From Woeseia sp. (GTDB lineage Bacteria > Pseudomonadota > Gammaproteobacteria > Steroidobacterales > Woeseiaceae), in contig JABIUH010000261.1 in assembly GCA_018701055.1 (NCBI GenBank), positions 1 to 7,249 on the forward strand: a stretch of 7,249 bases of DNA, given 5' to 3'. The translations under genes were made by a program, and so were the position numbers. The notes below the pieces were generated by a model. The model was not told where the DNA came from and ran no database searches. It saw only the letters and a list, made by a program, of their open reading frames with translations. Below, piece after piece: positions 1-5,957 of the stretch; position 1 is the first letter of the stretch, and each line of letters begins with the position of its first letter.

Positions 1-169
1 ATCCAACCCAGATCATCAGGAACCGGGCCACTTCCTCAGTCCATGAACTGGGTGAAGCAAAAACGTAACGCGATATGACCTGCCAACTGACAGCAGCCAC
101 CAGGGCCACCATCAACGTGATCAATACACTGTTCAATACGGCGTCGAGGACACGAGCAATTCGGTGCAT
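1..169 (-). CDS. dctQ: TRAP transporter small permease, DctQ type (5' part only)
   Basis: Small membrane subunit of a tripartite ATP-independent periplasmic (TRAP) transporter; with the large DctM subunit it forms the inner-membrane part that takes substrate from the DctP binding protein. Only the first 56 residues are present; the gene runs off the left edge. Seen directly: a first hydrophobic helix at about residues 13-31, then QVISRYVF (30-37) and SWTEEVARFLMIWVG (42-56), the conserved DctQ pattern of a helix followed by an Arg-Tyr and a Trp-Thr-Glu-Glu segment leading into helix 2. The ATG at 169-167 lies 4 bases after the dctP stop. A GGAG (minus strand of 177-180, inside the end of dctP) sits 7 bases before it, so the two genes form one operon and may be translationally coupled. 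A dctM gene is expected next, beyond the window. The family call is secure; the substrate is inferred from dctP and uxaC. Confidence 0.9.
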   Translation of the reverse strand, partial: MHRIARVLDAVLNSVLITLMVALVAAVSWQVISRYVFASPSSWTEEVARFLMIWVG

Positions 170-173
170 TGCT

Positions 174-1160
174 TTACTCCACCGCTTCGATTGCCTTTAA
201 CAGGCGGCCAATTTCCGTGCCATCGTAAGAGGCTTTCATTTCCTGCACGGCTGCGACGAACGGCTGTTTGTCCGGATACGTAACGGTTACGCCGGCTTCC
301 TTCACTGCGGCGAGTGCCTCCTCGGTCGACTCCTGCCACAGCTTGCGCTGGTAGGCGACGGAATCGTCAACAGCTGATTGCAGCCATTCCTGTTGCTGCT
401 CATCGAGCAATTCCCATACGTGCCTGCTCATCAGAATAATGTCCGGCACGGATGTATGTTCATTCAACGCGTAGTATTTGCAGACCTCGTAGTGGCCCGA
501 CAGGTAGAAGCTCGGCGGATTGTTCTCGGCGCCATCCACCACACCTTGCTGCAGTGCCGTGTACAACTCGCCCCAGTCGATTGGGGTTGCGCTGCCGCCC
601 ATTGCAGCAATCATCTTGACCGCGGTCTGACTCTTTTGGACGCGGATTTTCATACCGTCAACATCCGCCGGCGTTTCAACAGGTGTATTGACCATGTAAA
701 AGCTTCGACTGCCGGAATCGTAATACCCCATACCCTTGAGGCGCGCGACGTCGACTGAACCAAGCAATTCACGGCCGATCTCCGAATCAAGTGCCGTAAA
801 GTAATGCTCACGGTCGCGAAATACGTACGGGATGCTGAAGACCTGCATGGCGGGTACGAATGCTTCCAGCGGGGAGGCCGAAACCTTGGTCATGGCCAGC
901 GAACCGATTTGTAACAGCTCGACAAGGTCCCGCTCTGCACCGAGCTGGCCGCTGGGGTAAATGTCGATGCGCATCGTACCTTTGGAATATAGGTCGAGCC
1001 GCTCCGCCATGTACATCATGCCCTGATGTACCGAGTGTTCGGTATCCAGTCCGTGGGCGAGTTTCAATGCAAGGGTGTCCTCGTTCTGGGAGCACGAGCT
1101 GAGCATCGCGAACAGGATTGCCAGTCCAGTCATCCTGACGAAGATTTTTGTTATTGGCAT
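174..1160 (-). CDS. dctP: TRAP transporter solute-binding lipoprotein, DctP family (probable hexuronate binder)
   Basis: Periplasmic-face receptor of a TRAP transporter, 328 residues, a normal family length. I chose the ATG at 1160 rather than the one at 1187. It follows AAGGG and gives a clean signal sequence: two early basic residues (K5, R9), a hydrophobic stretch 10-20, then lipobox L20-S21-S22-C23, so the protein is probably membrane-anchored through Cys23. Family marks in order: KLAHGLDTEHSVHQG (33-47), YPSGQLGAERDLVELLQIG (68-86), GSRSFY (150-155), KIRVQKS (171-177) with R173 as the likely carboxylate-binding arginine, and ALQQGVVDGAENN (202-214). The binding site is built for an organic acid. 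The ENNPPSFY and HYEVCKYY segments resemble DctP proteins linked to uronate use, and the divergent uxaC supports glucuronate or galacturonate as ligand. That substrate is inference. The gene is first in an operon with dctQ and has a LacI-type palindrome about 40 bases upstream. Confidence 0.92.
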   Translation of the reverse strand: MPITKIFVRMTGLAILFAMLSSCSQNEDTLALKLAHGLDTEHSVHQGMMYMAERLDLYSKGTMRIDIYPSGQLGAERDLVELLQIGSLAMTKVSASPLEAFVPAMQVFSIPYVFRDREHYFTALDSEIGRELLGSVDVARLKGMGYYDSGSRSFYMVNTPVETPADVDGMKIRVQKSQTAVKMIAAMGGSATPIDWGELYTALQQGVVDGAENNPPSFYLSGHYEVCKYYALNEHTSVPDIILMSRHVWELLDEQQQEWLQSAVDDSVAYQRKLWQESTEEALAAVKEAGVTVTYPDKQPFVAAVQEMKASYDGTEIGRLLKAIEAVE

Positions 1161-1170
1161 TTCTCGACCC

Positions 1171-1200
1171 TTGTCTTCTCCGGGCACATTAGATCATAAT
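1171..1200 (+). promoter_or_regulatory. candidate sigma-70 promoter of uxaC
   Basis: TTGTCT (1171-1176) and CATAAT (1195-1200) are spaced 18 bases apart and point toward uxaC. The start of transcription would fall near 1207, inside the 1200-1213 palindrome, so a bound repressor would block initiation. The match was found by eye, and no equally good promoter was found for dctP on the other strand. Confidence 0.4.
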
Positions 1201-1213
1201 GCTACCGGTAGCA
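1200..1213. promoter_or_regulatory. LacI/GntR-type operator palindrome between dctP and uxaC
   Basis: TGCTACCGGTAGCA is a perfect 14-bp palindrome with the central CG and flanking TG...CA typical of LacI-family operators. It differs by one symmetric base pair from the core of the E. coli gluconate-repressor (GntR, a LacI-family protein) site, TGTTACCGGTAACA. It lies between the divergent dctP and uxaC starts, 39 bases from dctP and 39 from uxaC, so one repressor could control both. The regulator gene is not in the window, and which sugar acid releases it is unknown. Confidence 0.7.
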
Positions 1214-1252
1214 ACAGCTATAAACCTAGCCAACAGCGGCAAGAATAAAGCG

Positions 1253-2668
1253 ATGACTCTAACTACAACAAAACGTTCCGAGCGACTGTTTCCCGCAGAC
1301 ACCACGTTGCGTCGAATCGCAATCGAGCTGTACGAGTCTGTTCGACACTTGCCGATCGTGAGCCCGCACGGCCACACGGATGCGGCCTGGTTCGCACTGA
1401 ACGAGCAGTTCCCGGACGCCGTGGAATTGCTGATAAAACCGGATCATTACCTGGTACGAATGCTGTACAGCCAGGGATTTTCGCTGGAGTCGCTCGGTAT
1501 CGCGCCCCTTGACGGGAGCGGTGCAAAAACAGATTCACGGGAAATATGGCGGCTATTTGCACAAAATTTTCACCTGTTTGCAGGTACCCCGTCTCGCATC
1601 TGGCTGGATCACGTATTCAATGAGGTTTTCGGCCTGAACGAGTTGCTTAACGGCGCGACCGCCGACCGGTCTTTTGATCACATTAACGAGTGCCTTGGCC
1701 GCCCTGAATTCCGACCACGAGCATTGTTCGACCGCTTCAATGTCGAGGTTCTCGCAACCACCGAATCACCACTGGATTCCCTGGGGCACCACCAGGCGAT
1801 CAGGGACAGCGACTGGAATGGCAGAGTAATTACTACTTACCGGCCCGACCCTGTGGTGGACCCGGACTATGAGAATTTCCGTGCCAACATCGAACGTTTC
1901 GGCGAGATCGCTGGCGAGGATGTTTCCCGATATTCCGGTTACCTGGCTGCGCATCGCGCTCAGCGACTCGTATTCCAGGCAATGGGAGCGACCGCTACCG
2001 ATCACGGACACCCGTCGGCAGCCACGGCCGATCTGGACGAACAGTCGTGCGAAGCACTTTATCGCAAGGCTCTCGACGGAAACTGTACGATCGAAGAGGC
2101 AGAGTTATTCCGCGCACAGATGCTCACCGAAATGGCTGCGATGAGCCTCGATGACGGCCTGGTCATGCAAATCCACCCTGGCAGCTACCGCAATCACAAC
2201 TCGTCGCTATTCGGCAGGTTCGGCCGTGACAGGGGTGCGGACATTCCGCAACGCACCGATTATGTGCATGCACTGAAGCCCCTGCTGGATCGATTCGGCA
2301 ATGAGCCCGGACTCACGGTCATTCTTTTTACTCTTGATGAAACGAACTACAGCAGGGAATTGGCGCCGCTGGCAGGTCACTATCCCTGCCTGCGGCTCGG
2401 CCCACCCTGGTGGTTTGGTGACAGCGCTGAAGGAATGCTGCGTTTTCGTAAACAAACGACTGAAACCGCCGGGTTTTACAATACCGTCGGCTTCAACGAC
2501 GACACACGGGCGTTTCTTTCTATTCCGGCGCGCCACGATGTGGCCCGGCGTATGGACTGCACATTCCTGGCAACCCTGGTTGCTGAGCATCAGATCGGTA
2601 AAGCCGAGGCAGAATGTATCGCCAGCGAACTTGCCTACGGTCTGGCCAAGTCAGCTTATCGACTTTGA
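1253..2668 (+). CDS. uxaC: uronate isomerase (glucuronate/galacturonate isomerase)
   Basis: Cytoplasmic aldose-ketose isomerase that turns D-glucuronate into D-fructuronate and D-galacturonate into D-tagaturonate, the first step of bacterial hexuronate breakdown. It is an amidohydrolase-superfamily TIM barrel. The ATG at 1253 gives 471 residues, matching the usual length of about 470. The upstream ATG at 1199 would start inside the promoter and operator and was rejected. Seen directly: SPHGHTD (37-43) with metal-ligand candidates H39 and H41 at the end of strand 1; DHYLVRMLYSQG (64-75); EVLATTESPLDSLGHH (165-180); QIHPGSYRNHN (306-316); LGPPWWFGDSAEGM (382-395); GFNDDTRAFLS (413-423), where the motif carries a conserved Asp; and the family's C-terminal AYGLAKSAYRL. 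These align well with E. coli UxaC (WWFNDQKDGM, MLTDSRSFLS). It is divergent from the TRAP genes, which would supply its substrate. No clear terminator follows, only a 6-bp stem at 2736-2754 without a T run. Confidence 0.95.
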   Translation: MTLTTTKRSERLFPADTTLRRIAIELYESVRHLPIVSPHGHTDAAWFALNEQFPDAVELLIKPDHYLVRMLYSQGFSLESLGIAPLDGSGAKTDSREIWRLFAQNFHLFAGTPSRIWLDHVFNEVFGLNELLNGATADRSFDHINECLGRPEFRPRALFDRFNVEVLATTESPLDSLGHHQAIRDSDWNGRVITTYRPDPVVDPDYENFRANIERFGEIAGEDVSRYSGYLAAHRAQRLVFQAMGATATDHGHPSAATADLDEQSCEALYRKALDGNCTIEEAELFRAQMLTEMAAMSLDDGLVMQIHPGSYRNHNSSLFGRFGRDRGADIPQRTDYVHALKPLLDRFGNEPGLTVILFTLDETNYSRELAPLAGHYPCLRLGPPWWFGDSAEGMLRFRKQTTETAGFYNTVGFNDDTRAFLSIPARHDVARRMDCTFLATLVAEHQIGKAEAECIASELAYGLAKSAYRL

Positions 2669-3231
2669 GAAGCTGCAAGCGAAGCCAAAGCGACATACCG
2701 AAGCGTTCAACTGTACGAACGCGGCAATGGCAACTTTCCCAAGCCTGCTGGGAATAGTCATTCAATAGATGTAGGTAACGGCACGTTCGAATCTGGCGAA
2801 GAACTATCAGTTGCGGTCTTCATCACGAGATGAATTGATGGCTCCGATGAAACGAGCCGTCTCGATCATAGCTTCACCGCGGTGTATTGTTCGTCGTCAA
2901 ACAAATGGAACAGACGTAGCGATTATCTAAAGGGGAGTTTTGTTCCTCATTTTCAGTTTACGCGGCGTATCCCGTGGGCAAACCCGCCCAGACTGCAGGA
3001 AATCAATGGGTTAATGACCGGTGGGCAGTAACCACGTGATATCTGTGGGGATAGTGGCCATACCGAAATTCGTACCGGTTTAACCGTTTTCTACCAGTGT
3101 CTCTGTCATTCATGGTCCGTTTGCTGCGCAAGTTCATCGTGGACTCTCAGACGATAACTAGGTTCGTCCTACACCCCTGAAGCGTCAACAAGTGAGTCTA
3201 AGGCTGGTGTTGGGATTCGCTCGTAGCAACG

Positions 3232-3260
3232 AAATTCTCACGCGGATGAAAGTGAGATTT
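3232..3260. repeat. imperfect inverted repeat (hairpin candidate)
   Basis: AAATTCTCAC (3232-3241) can pair with GTGAGATTT (3252-3260) over 9 bp with one bulged T, around a 10-base loop. No T run follows, so it does not look like an intrinsic terminator. It is the first of three dyads within about 100 bases. Confidence 0.4.
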
Positions 3261-3281
3261 GGTACGCGACAATAGCTGAAG

Positions 3282-3300
3282 ATCTGGTTAGTAACCAGAT
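3282..3300. promoter_or_regulatory. perfect 19-bp palindrome with a T-N11-A core: candidate LysR-type regulator site
   Basis: ATCTGGTTA and TAACCAGAT are perfect inverted arms around a single G (3291). The T at 3285 and A at 3297 are symmetric and 11 bases apart, the classical T-N11-A pattern of LysR-family binding sites. The next gene downstream (start 3439) encodes a LysR-type regulator, so autoregulation is the natural reading. A partial copy, ATCTGGT, recurs at 3364-3370 just before the candidate -35 box, as expected for a second contact site. Binding is inferred; the palindrome itself is plain in the sequence. Confidence 0.5.
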
Positions 3301-3303
3301 TGC

Positions 3304-3332
3304 TTTGGAGTTGCTGAACGGCAAACTCCGAA
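3304..3332. repeat. imperfect inverted repeat (hairpin candidate)
   Basis: TTTGGAGTTGC (3304-3314) can pair with GCAAACTCCGAA (3321-3332): about 11 bp including one G-T pair, with A3323 bulged and a 6-base loop. No T run follows on the plus strand. It lies 3 bases after the perfect palindrome at 3282-3300. Confidence 0.4.
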
Positions 3333-3373
3333 CAAGAGAGAGAACACCTGGCGCAGACGAGTGATCTGGTAGA

Positions 3374-3400
3374 TTGACCCGGTACGGCAAACCATATTAT
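3374..3400 (+). promoter_or_regulatory. candidate promoter of the LysR-type regulator gene
   Basis: TTGACC (3374-3379) and TATTAT (3395-3400) are good matches to sigma-70 boxes, but with a short 15-base spacer; reading ATTATC (3397-3402) as the -10 gives 17. Transcription would start near 3407 and leave a leader of about 30 bases before the ATG at 3439. The half-site ATCTGGT at 3364-3370 abuts the -35 box. Confidence 0.4.
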
Positions 3401-3438
3401 CTTGCCTGAGTGTTCAACTTTCTTGAAGGCTCAATGGA

Positions 3439-4377
3439 ATGTCGATCTCCCTGCCGCCATTGAAAGCGCTGACGTCATTCGAAGCCGCAGCGAGACATCG
3501 GAGTTTTCGGCGGGCAGCAGAAGAGCTACACCTATCAGTAGGGTCGGTCAGCCGTTACATCGGATTACTCGAAGCATACCTCGGCGTCAGCTTGTTTGAG
3601 AGGACGCCGAATGGTGTTCGACTCGAAGACTCTGCGTTCGCGTACAGCCAGGAAATCTCATCGGCATTGAATGCGATTTCAGAAGCAACGAGTTTGGTCG
3701 GTACCAGGAATAATTCTGTCTACTTGCGGCTGGCGGTGACGCCGACACTCGGCTCGGTTTGGTTCATGAGCTTTCTCGAAACCATGAAAGGATCGGATGC
3801 AGGACTCGCAATAGACCTCAACCTCACAGCGGATTTCCGTACATTGACTGAATCCAGTGTCGATATCGCCATAACGTCTCTGGGAGATTCGGCGTCACAG
3901 ATTTGGACCAAGTGTGAAATAGTCGATCTTTGGCAAGAACGTTACCTGCCAATCTGCTCTCCGTCGTATTGGGCAGAGGTAGGTCCACTATCTGATCCAG
4001 CGCAAATATTTGATCATGAAATCCTGGTTTCGAAATTCACGCGTCAGGAGTGGTTTGCGTGGGCCAAGATGGCTGGCGTGGCCCGACCACGGTTGGAACA
4101 CGGAGTCCAATTTGACAATTCGCTAGGCACATACTACAGCGCGCTTCGCGGTCGTGGATTTGCACTGGGTGAGGTACTGAACATCACTGCCGCACTGGAA
4201 TCAGGTGAACTTGTCATACCATTTGAGAATATTTACACCTCACCCGTGAAATTACAGTTTTACTATTCCACAAATTCGCAGCATAAGACCATCGACCTGC
4301 TACTCAATCGCTTGCAGGCGGAAATTCAAGCAACCAGCCGGAATTTCGATGCATTTCGAAGCAAGGCTCTCTACTGA
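3439..4377 (+). CDS. LysR-type transcriptional regulator, GcvA-like
   Basis: DNA-binding regulator of 312 residues, a normal LysR-family length. The N-terminal winged helix-turn-helix is clear: LPPLKALTSFEAAARHRSF (5-23), RRAAEELHLSVGSVSRYI (24-41) containing the recognition helix, and LEAYLGVSLFER (44-55). A linker helix (about 60-90) and a periplasmic-binding-protein-like effector domain (about 92-305) follow. The opening LPPLxALxxFEAAARHxSF is typical of the GcvA/AmpR branch. The ATG at 3439 has GAAGG 9 bases upstream. An out-of-frame ATG at 3434 is ignored. The effector is unknown. Position suggests it controls the downstream membrane protein, ureohydrolase and aminotransferase genes; LysR regulators also adjoin guanidinobutyrase (gbuA) and guanidinopropionase (gpuA) genes in Pseudomonas aeruginosa. 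Possible targets are the palindrome at 3282-3300 and the inverted repeat at 4482-4503. No terminator is evident after it. Confidence 0.93.
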   Translation: MSISLPPLKALTSFEAAARHRSFRRAAEELHLSVGSVSRYIGLLEAYLGVSLFERTPNGVRLEDSAFAYSQEISSALNAISEATSLVGTRNNSVYLRLAVTPTLGSVWFMSFLETMKGSDAGLAIDLNLTADFRTLTESSVDIAITSLGDSASQIWTKCEIVDLWQERYLPICSPSYWAEVGPLSDPAQIFDHEILVSKFTRQEWFAWAKMAGVARPRLEHGVQFDNSLGTYYSALRGRGFALGEVLNITAALESGELVIPFENIYTSPVKLQFYYSTNSQHKTIDLLLNRLQAEIQATSRNFDAFRSKALY

Positions 4378-4446
4378 TTGGAAACCTCGCGCGGAAAAAA
4401 TCGATTCGTCCGTCTCCAGCGACTTAGCATGACTGGATCGAAAAAT

Positions 4447-4473
4447 TTGAACACGATAGCTGGATTATATGAT
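4447..4473 (+). promoter_or_regulatory. candidate promoter of the YjiH-ureohydrolase-aminotransferase operon
   Basis: TTGAAC (4447-4452) and TATGAT (4468-4473) form a plausible sigma-70 pair, though the 15-base spacer is short, as often seen at activator-dependent promoters. Transcription would start near 4480, right at the inverted repeat 4482-4503. The call is by eye only. Confidence 0.35.
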
Positions 4474-4481
4474 TTGCGGCA

Positions 4482-4503
4482 CAGAATAGACGATTCTATT
4501 CTG
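4482..4503. promoter_or_regulatory. perfect 9-4-9 inverted repeat before the membrane protein gene
   Basis: CAGAATAGA (4482-4490) and TCTATTCTG (4495-4503) are perfect inverted arms around CGAT. The arm core recurs: TTCTATTC is present at 4494-4501 and again at 4510-4517, 16 bases apart in direct orientation. The set ends 22 bases before the chosen start codon and overlaps the predicted start of transcription. It could be an operator for a dimeric regulator or, in the mRNA, a 9-bp hairpin with a 4-base loop close to the ribosome site. It is not followed by a T run, so a terminator is unlikely. Confidence 0.5.
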
Positions 4504-4538
4504 GATCACTTCTATTCGAAACGAGCGCGGTGACGACG

Positions 4539-5915
4539 ATGGGACTCGGACCAGCCGTGGAGCCTGAGGGACAGTTTAGCTACAGGCTTTTTTTCAAATC
4601 CCTGGGTTTCTCTCTCGTGGGCATCATGCTGTTCCTGATGCCGGTCGAAATTGATGGCAATCAGACTATCCTGATCGGTGCTCTCTCCAAGCTACTCCGG
4701 ACATATCTGAGCAACGTACTGCTTGATGCTGTCGTGGCAGTCACAACGATCTCAACGTTGGGTGGAGCATATTTCTTGCTTTTCAAGCCGGACTGGAGCC
4801 AGACCCGACCCGCCCTCCATGCAATTTGCAATACCAATCTGCAATGGTTCCTGCTGCGTTTTGTAGGTGGCATCGTAGGGTTGATGGTGTACTTCAGTTG
4901 GGGTCCCGAAATTATTTTGGGAGAGTCGACTGGACATGCTGTTTTTGTCGACATCGGAATTCCCATATTGATAATCATGTCAATCGCAAGTTTCTTGATG
5001 CCCTTCCTGACAGAATTCGGACTTATGGAGTTTGTCGGCAGCATGGTGCGTAAGCCTTTCGAGATACTTTTCAGGCTGCCGGGACGATCCGCCGTTGACG
5101 CCATAGCTTCATTCGTCGGTTCCTCCATTCTCGGCACATTGATCACAATTAACCAATATGAGACGGGCATGTATTCGAGGAGAGAAGCGGTCGCTGTTGC
5201 GACGAATTTCTCAGTGGTATCTCTTCCCTTTAGCCTCGTAATCGCGGATGTGGCAGGACTCGATCATATTTTCTTTCCATGGTACGCGACGGTGGTGCTG
5301 GCCTGTCTTATTTGCGCCATGATCATCGTGCGGATACCTCCTGTCAGTGTTCTGCCTGATTCGTTCTATGGACCCACGGGTGAACAGGTCCTCAAAAATG
5401 TATCTGGCAGCGACCATTCAGTATTCATGTCGAGCGTATTGCAAGCAATGGAGCGCGCGAGGAATGTCCCAAGTGCAAGGACAATGTTCTTGAAGGCCTG
5501 GCATTCTGCGTTGGATGTGGTCTTTGGCGTGTTAACACCATGCCTGGCAATTGCAACTGTTGCGGCCATGCTAGTTTTCCACACGCCGGTGTTTGATGTC
5601 CTGGCATATCCGATTGCGCTACTTTTAAATTTGATTGGACTGCCCGAGGCAAAGGCCGCTGCACCGGGATTCCTGATAGGTTTTCTTGACCAATTCATGC
5701 CTGCACTAGTAGCGGGAAGCATCGAAAGTGCGACCACCCGTTTCGTCTTGGCAGGACTGTCAATGTGCCAGCTGATTTTCATGGGTCAGAAAGGAATTCT
5801 GCTATTGCGGTCATCTCTCTCATTGAATCTTTGGACACTGTTCGTCATTTTCTGCCTGCGCACCGTTATTACATTTCCGATTTTCCTGATAGCAGCATTG
5901 TTGTTGTTTCCTTAG
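4539..5915 (+). CDS. YjiH-family Gate-domain membrane protein, probable transporter
   Basis: Polytopic inner-membrane protein of 458 residues with roughly ten hydrophobic segments (for example about 22-37, 60-82, 103-121, 136-158, 222-240, 245-265, 327-346, 352-368, 375-395, 430-456). It matches the YjiH family (nucleoside-recognition/Gate domain): GRSAVDAIASFVGSS (182-196), GTLITINQYETGMYSRREA (199-217) and ATNFSVVSLPFSLVIA (221-236) are the family's signature stretches. A charged, non-hydrophobic segment (about 270-320) separates the two halves. The ATG at 4539 is preceded by GGTGA at a 5-base gap; a GTG at 4530 would add three residues. The family's biochemical role is not established. Its place before a ureohydrolase, 42 bases apart with no terminator between, suggests it imports the guanidino substrate or exports a product; that is inference. 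E. coli has smaller yjiH and yjiG proteins, and this longer form may cover both. Confidence 0.85.
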   Translation: MGLGPAVEPEGQFSYRLFFKSLGFSLVGIMLFLMPVEIDGNQTILIGALSKLLRTYLSNVLLDAVVAVTTISTLGGAYFLLFKPDWSQTRPALHAICNTNLQWFLLRFVGGIVGLMVYFSWGPEIILGESTGHAVFVDIGIPILIIMSIASFLMPFLTEFGLMEFVGSMVRKPFEILFRLPGRSAVDAIASFVGSSILGTLITINQYETGMYSRREAVAVATNFSVVSLPFSLVIADVAGLDHIFFPWYATVVLACLICAMIIVRIPPVSVLPDSFYGPTGEQVLKNVSGSDHSVFMSSVLQAMERARNVPSARTMFLKAWHSALDVVFGVLTPCLAIATVAAMLVFHTPVFDVLAYPIALLLNLIGLPEAKAAAPGFLIGFLDQFMPALVAGSIESATTRFVLAGLSMCQLIFMGQKGILLLRSSLSLNLWTLFVIFCLRTVITFPIFLIAALLLFP

Positions 5916-5957
5916 CGAATTTCATACCGAAATCTAGTCATCTCGTAAGAGGTTTTT

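Larger units (their letters stand above)
2669..3438. other. 770-base stretch without a convincing gene
   Basis: No long open frame with a start and ribosome site was found on either strand, and I recognise no protein remnant, tRNA or insertion-sequence end. A hand count of one line (2881-2940) gives about 40% G+C, against about 60% for a line in uxaC (1321-1380). The first 54 codons after the uxaC stop stay open in frame (to TGA at 2831), but there is no start and no known motif. The right third (3232-3400) holds several dyad symmetries and a promoter candidate, listed separately. The stretch separates two unrelated metabolic modules and may be a decayed gene region or an old junction. Confidence 0.6.

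Noticed and set aside
1199..1252. Extended uxaC start at the upstream ATG (1199), giving 489 residues.
   Set aside because: That ATG overlaps the operator palindrome and the likely transcription start. The 471-residue form from 1253 fits the family length.
2207..2590. Long minus-strand open frame inside uxaC, and similar frames inside the YjiH-like, dctP and ureohydrolase genes.
   Set aside because: They lie wholly within well-supported genes, show no family motifs, and look like shadows of biased codon use.
2736..2754. TTCCCA...TGGGAA stem after uxaC as a terminator.
   Set aside because: The stem is only 6 bp with a 7-base loop and no T run on either side.
2780..2805. GTTCGAATC, resembling a tRNA T-loop.
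   Set aside because: The flanking bases do not form the required 5-bp T stem, and no anticodon or acceptor arms lie upstream.
2669..2830. An open frame of 54 codons directly after the uxaC stop, in the same frame, suggesting read-through or a C-terminal extension.
   Set aside because: UxaC already ends at its normal C-terminus (AYGLAKSAYRL), the extra stretch matches no family I know, and an open run this long arises by chance fairly often.
3059..3069. CATACCGAAAT occurs here and again at 5923-5933, a possible shared regulatory repeat.
   Set aside because: Several 11-base matches are expected by chance in a 7-kb window, and the two contexts (an empty gap and an intra-operon spacer) have nothing else in common.
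3227..3361. A 45-codon open stretch on the plus strand encoding IAEDLVSNQIALELLNGKL and ERTPGADE, faintly like the start of a GntR-family DNA-binding domain.
   Set aside because: There is no start codon, it is bounded by stops, it overlaps the inverted repeats, and the likeness is only a rough spacing of hydrophobic and Gly/Glu residues. It could be a remnant, but chance explains it as well.
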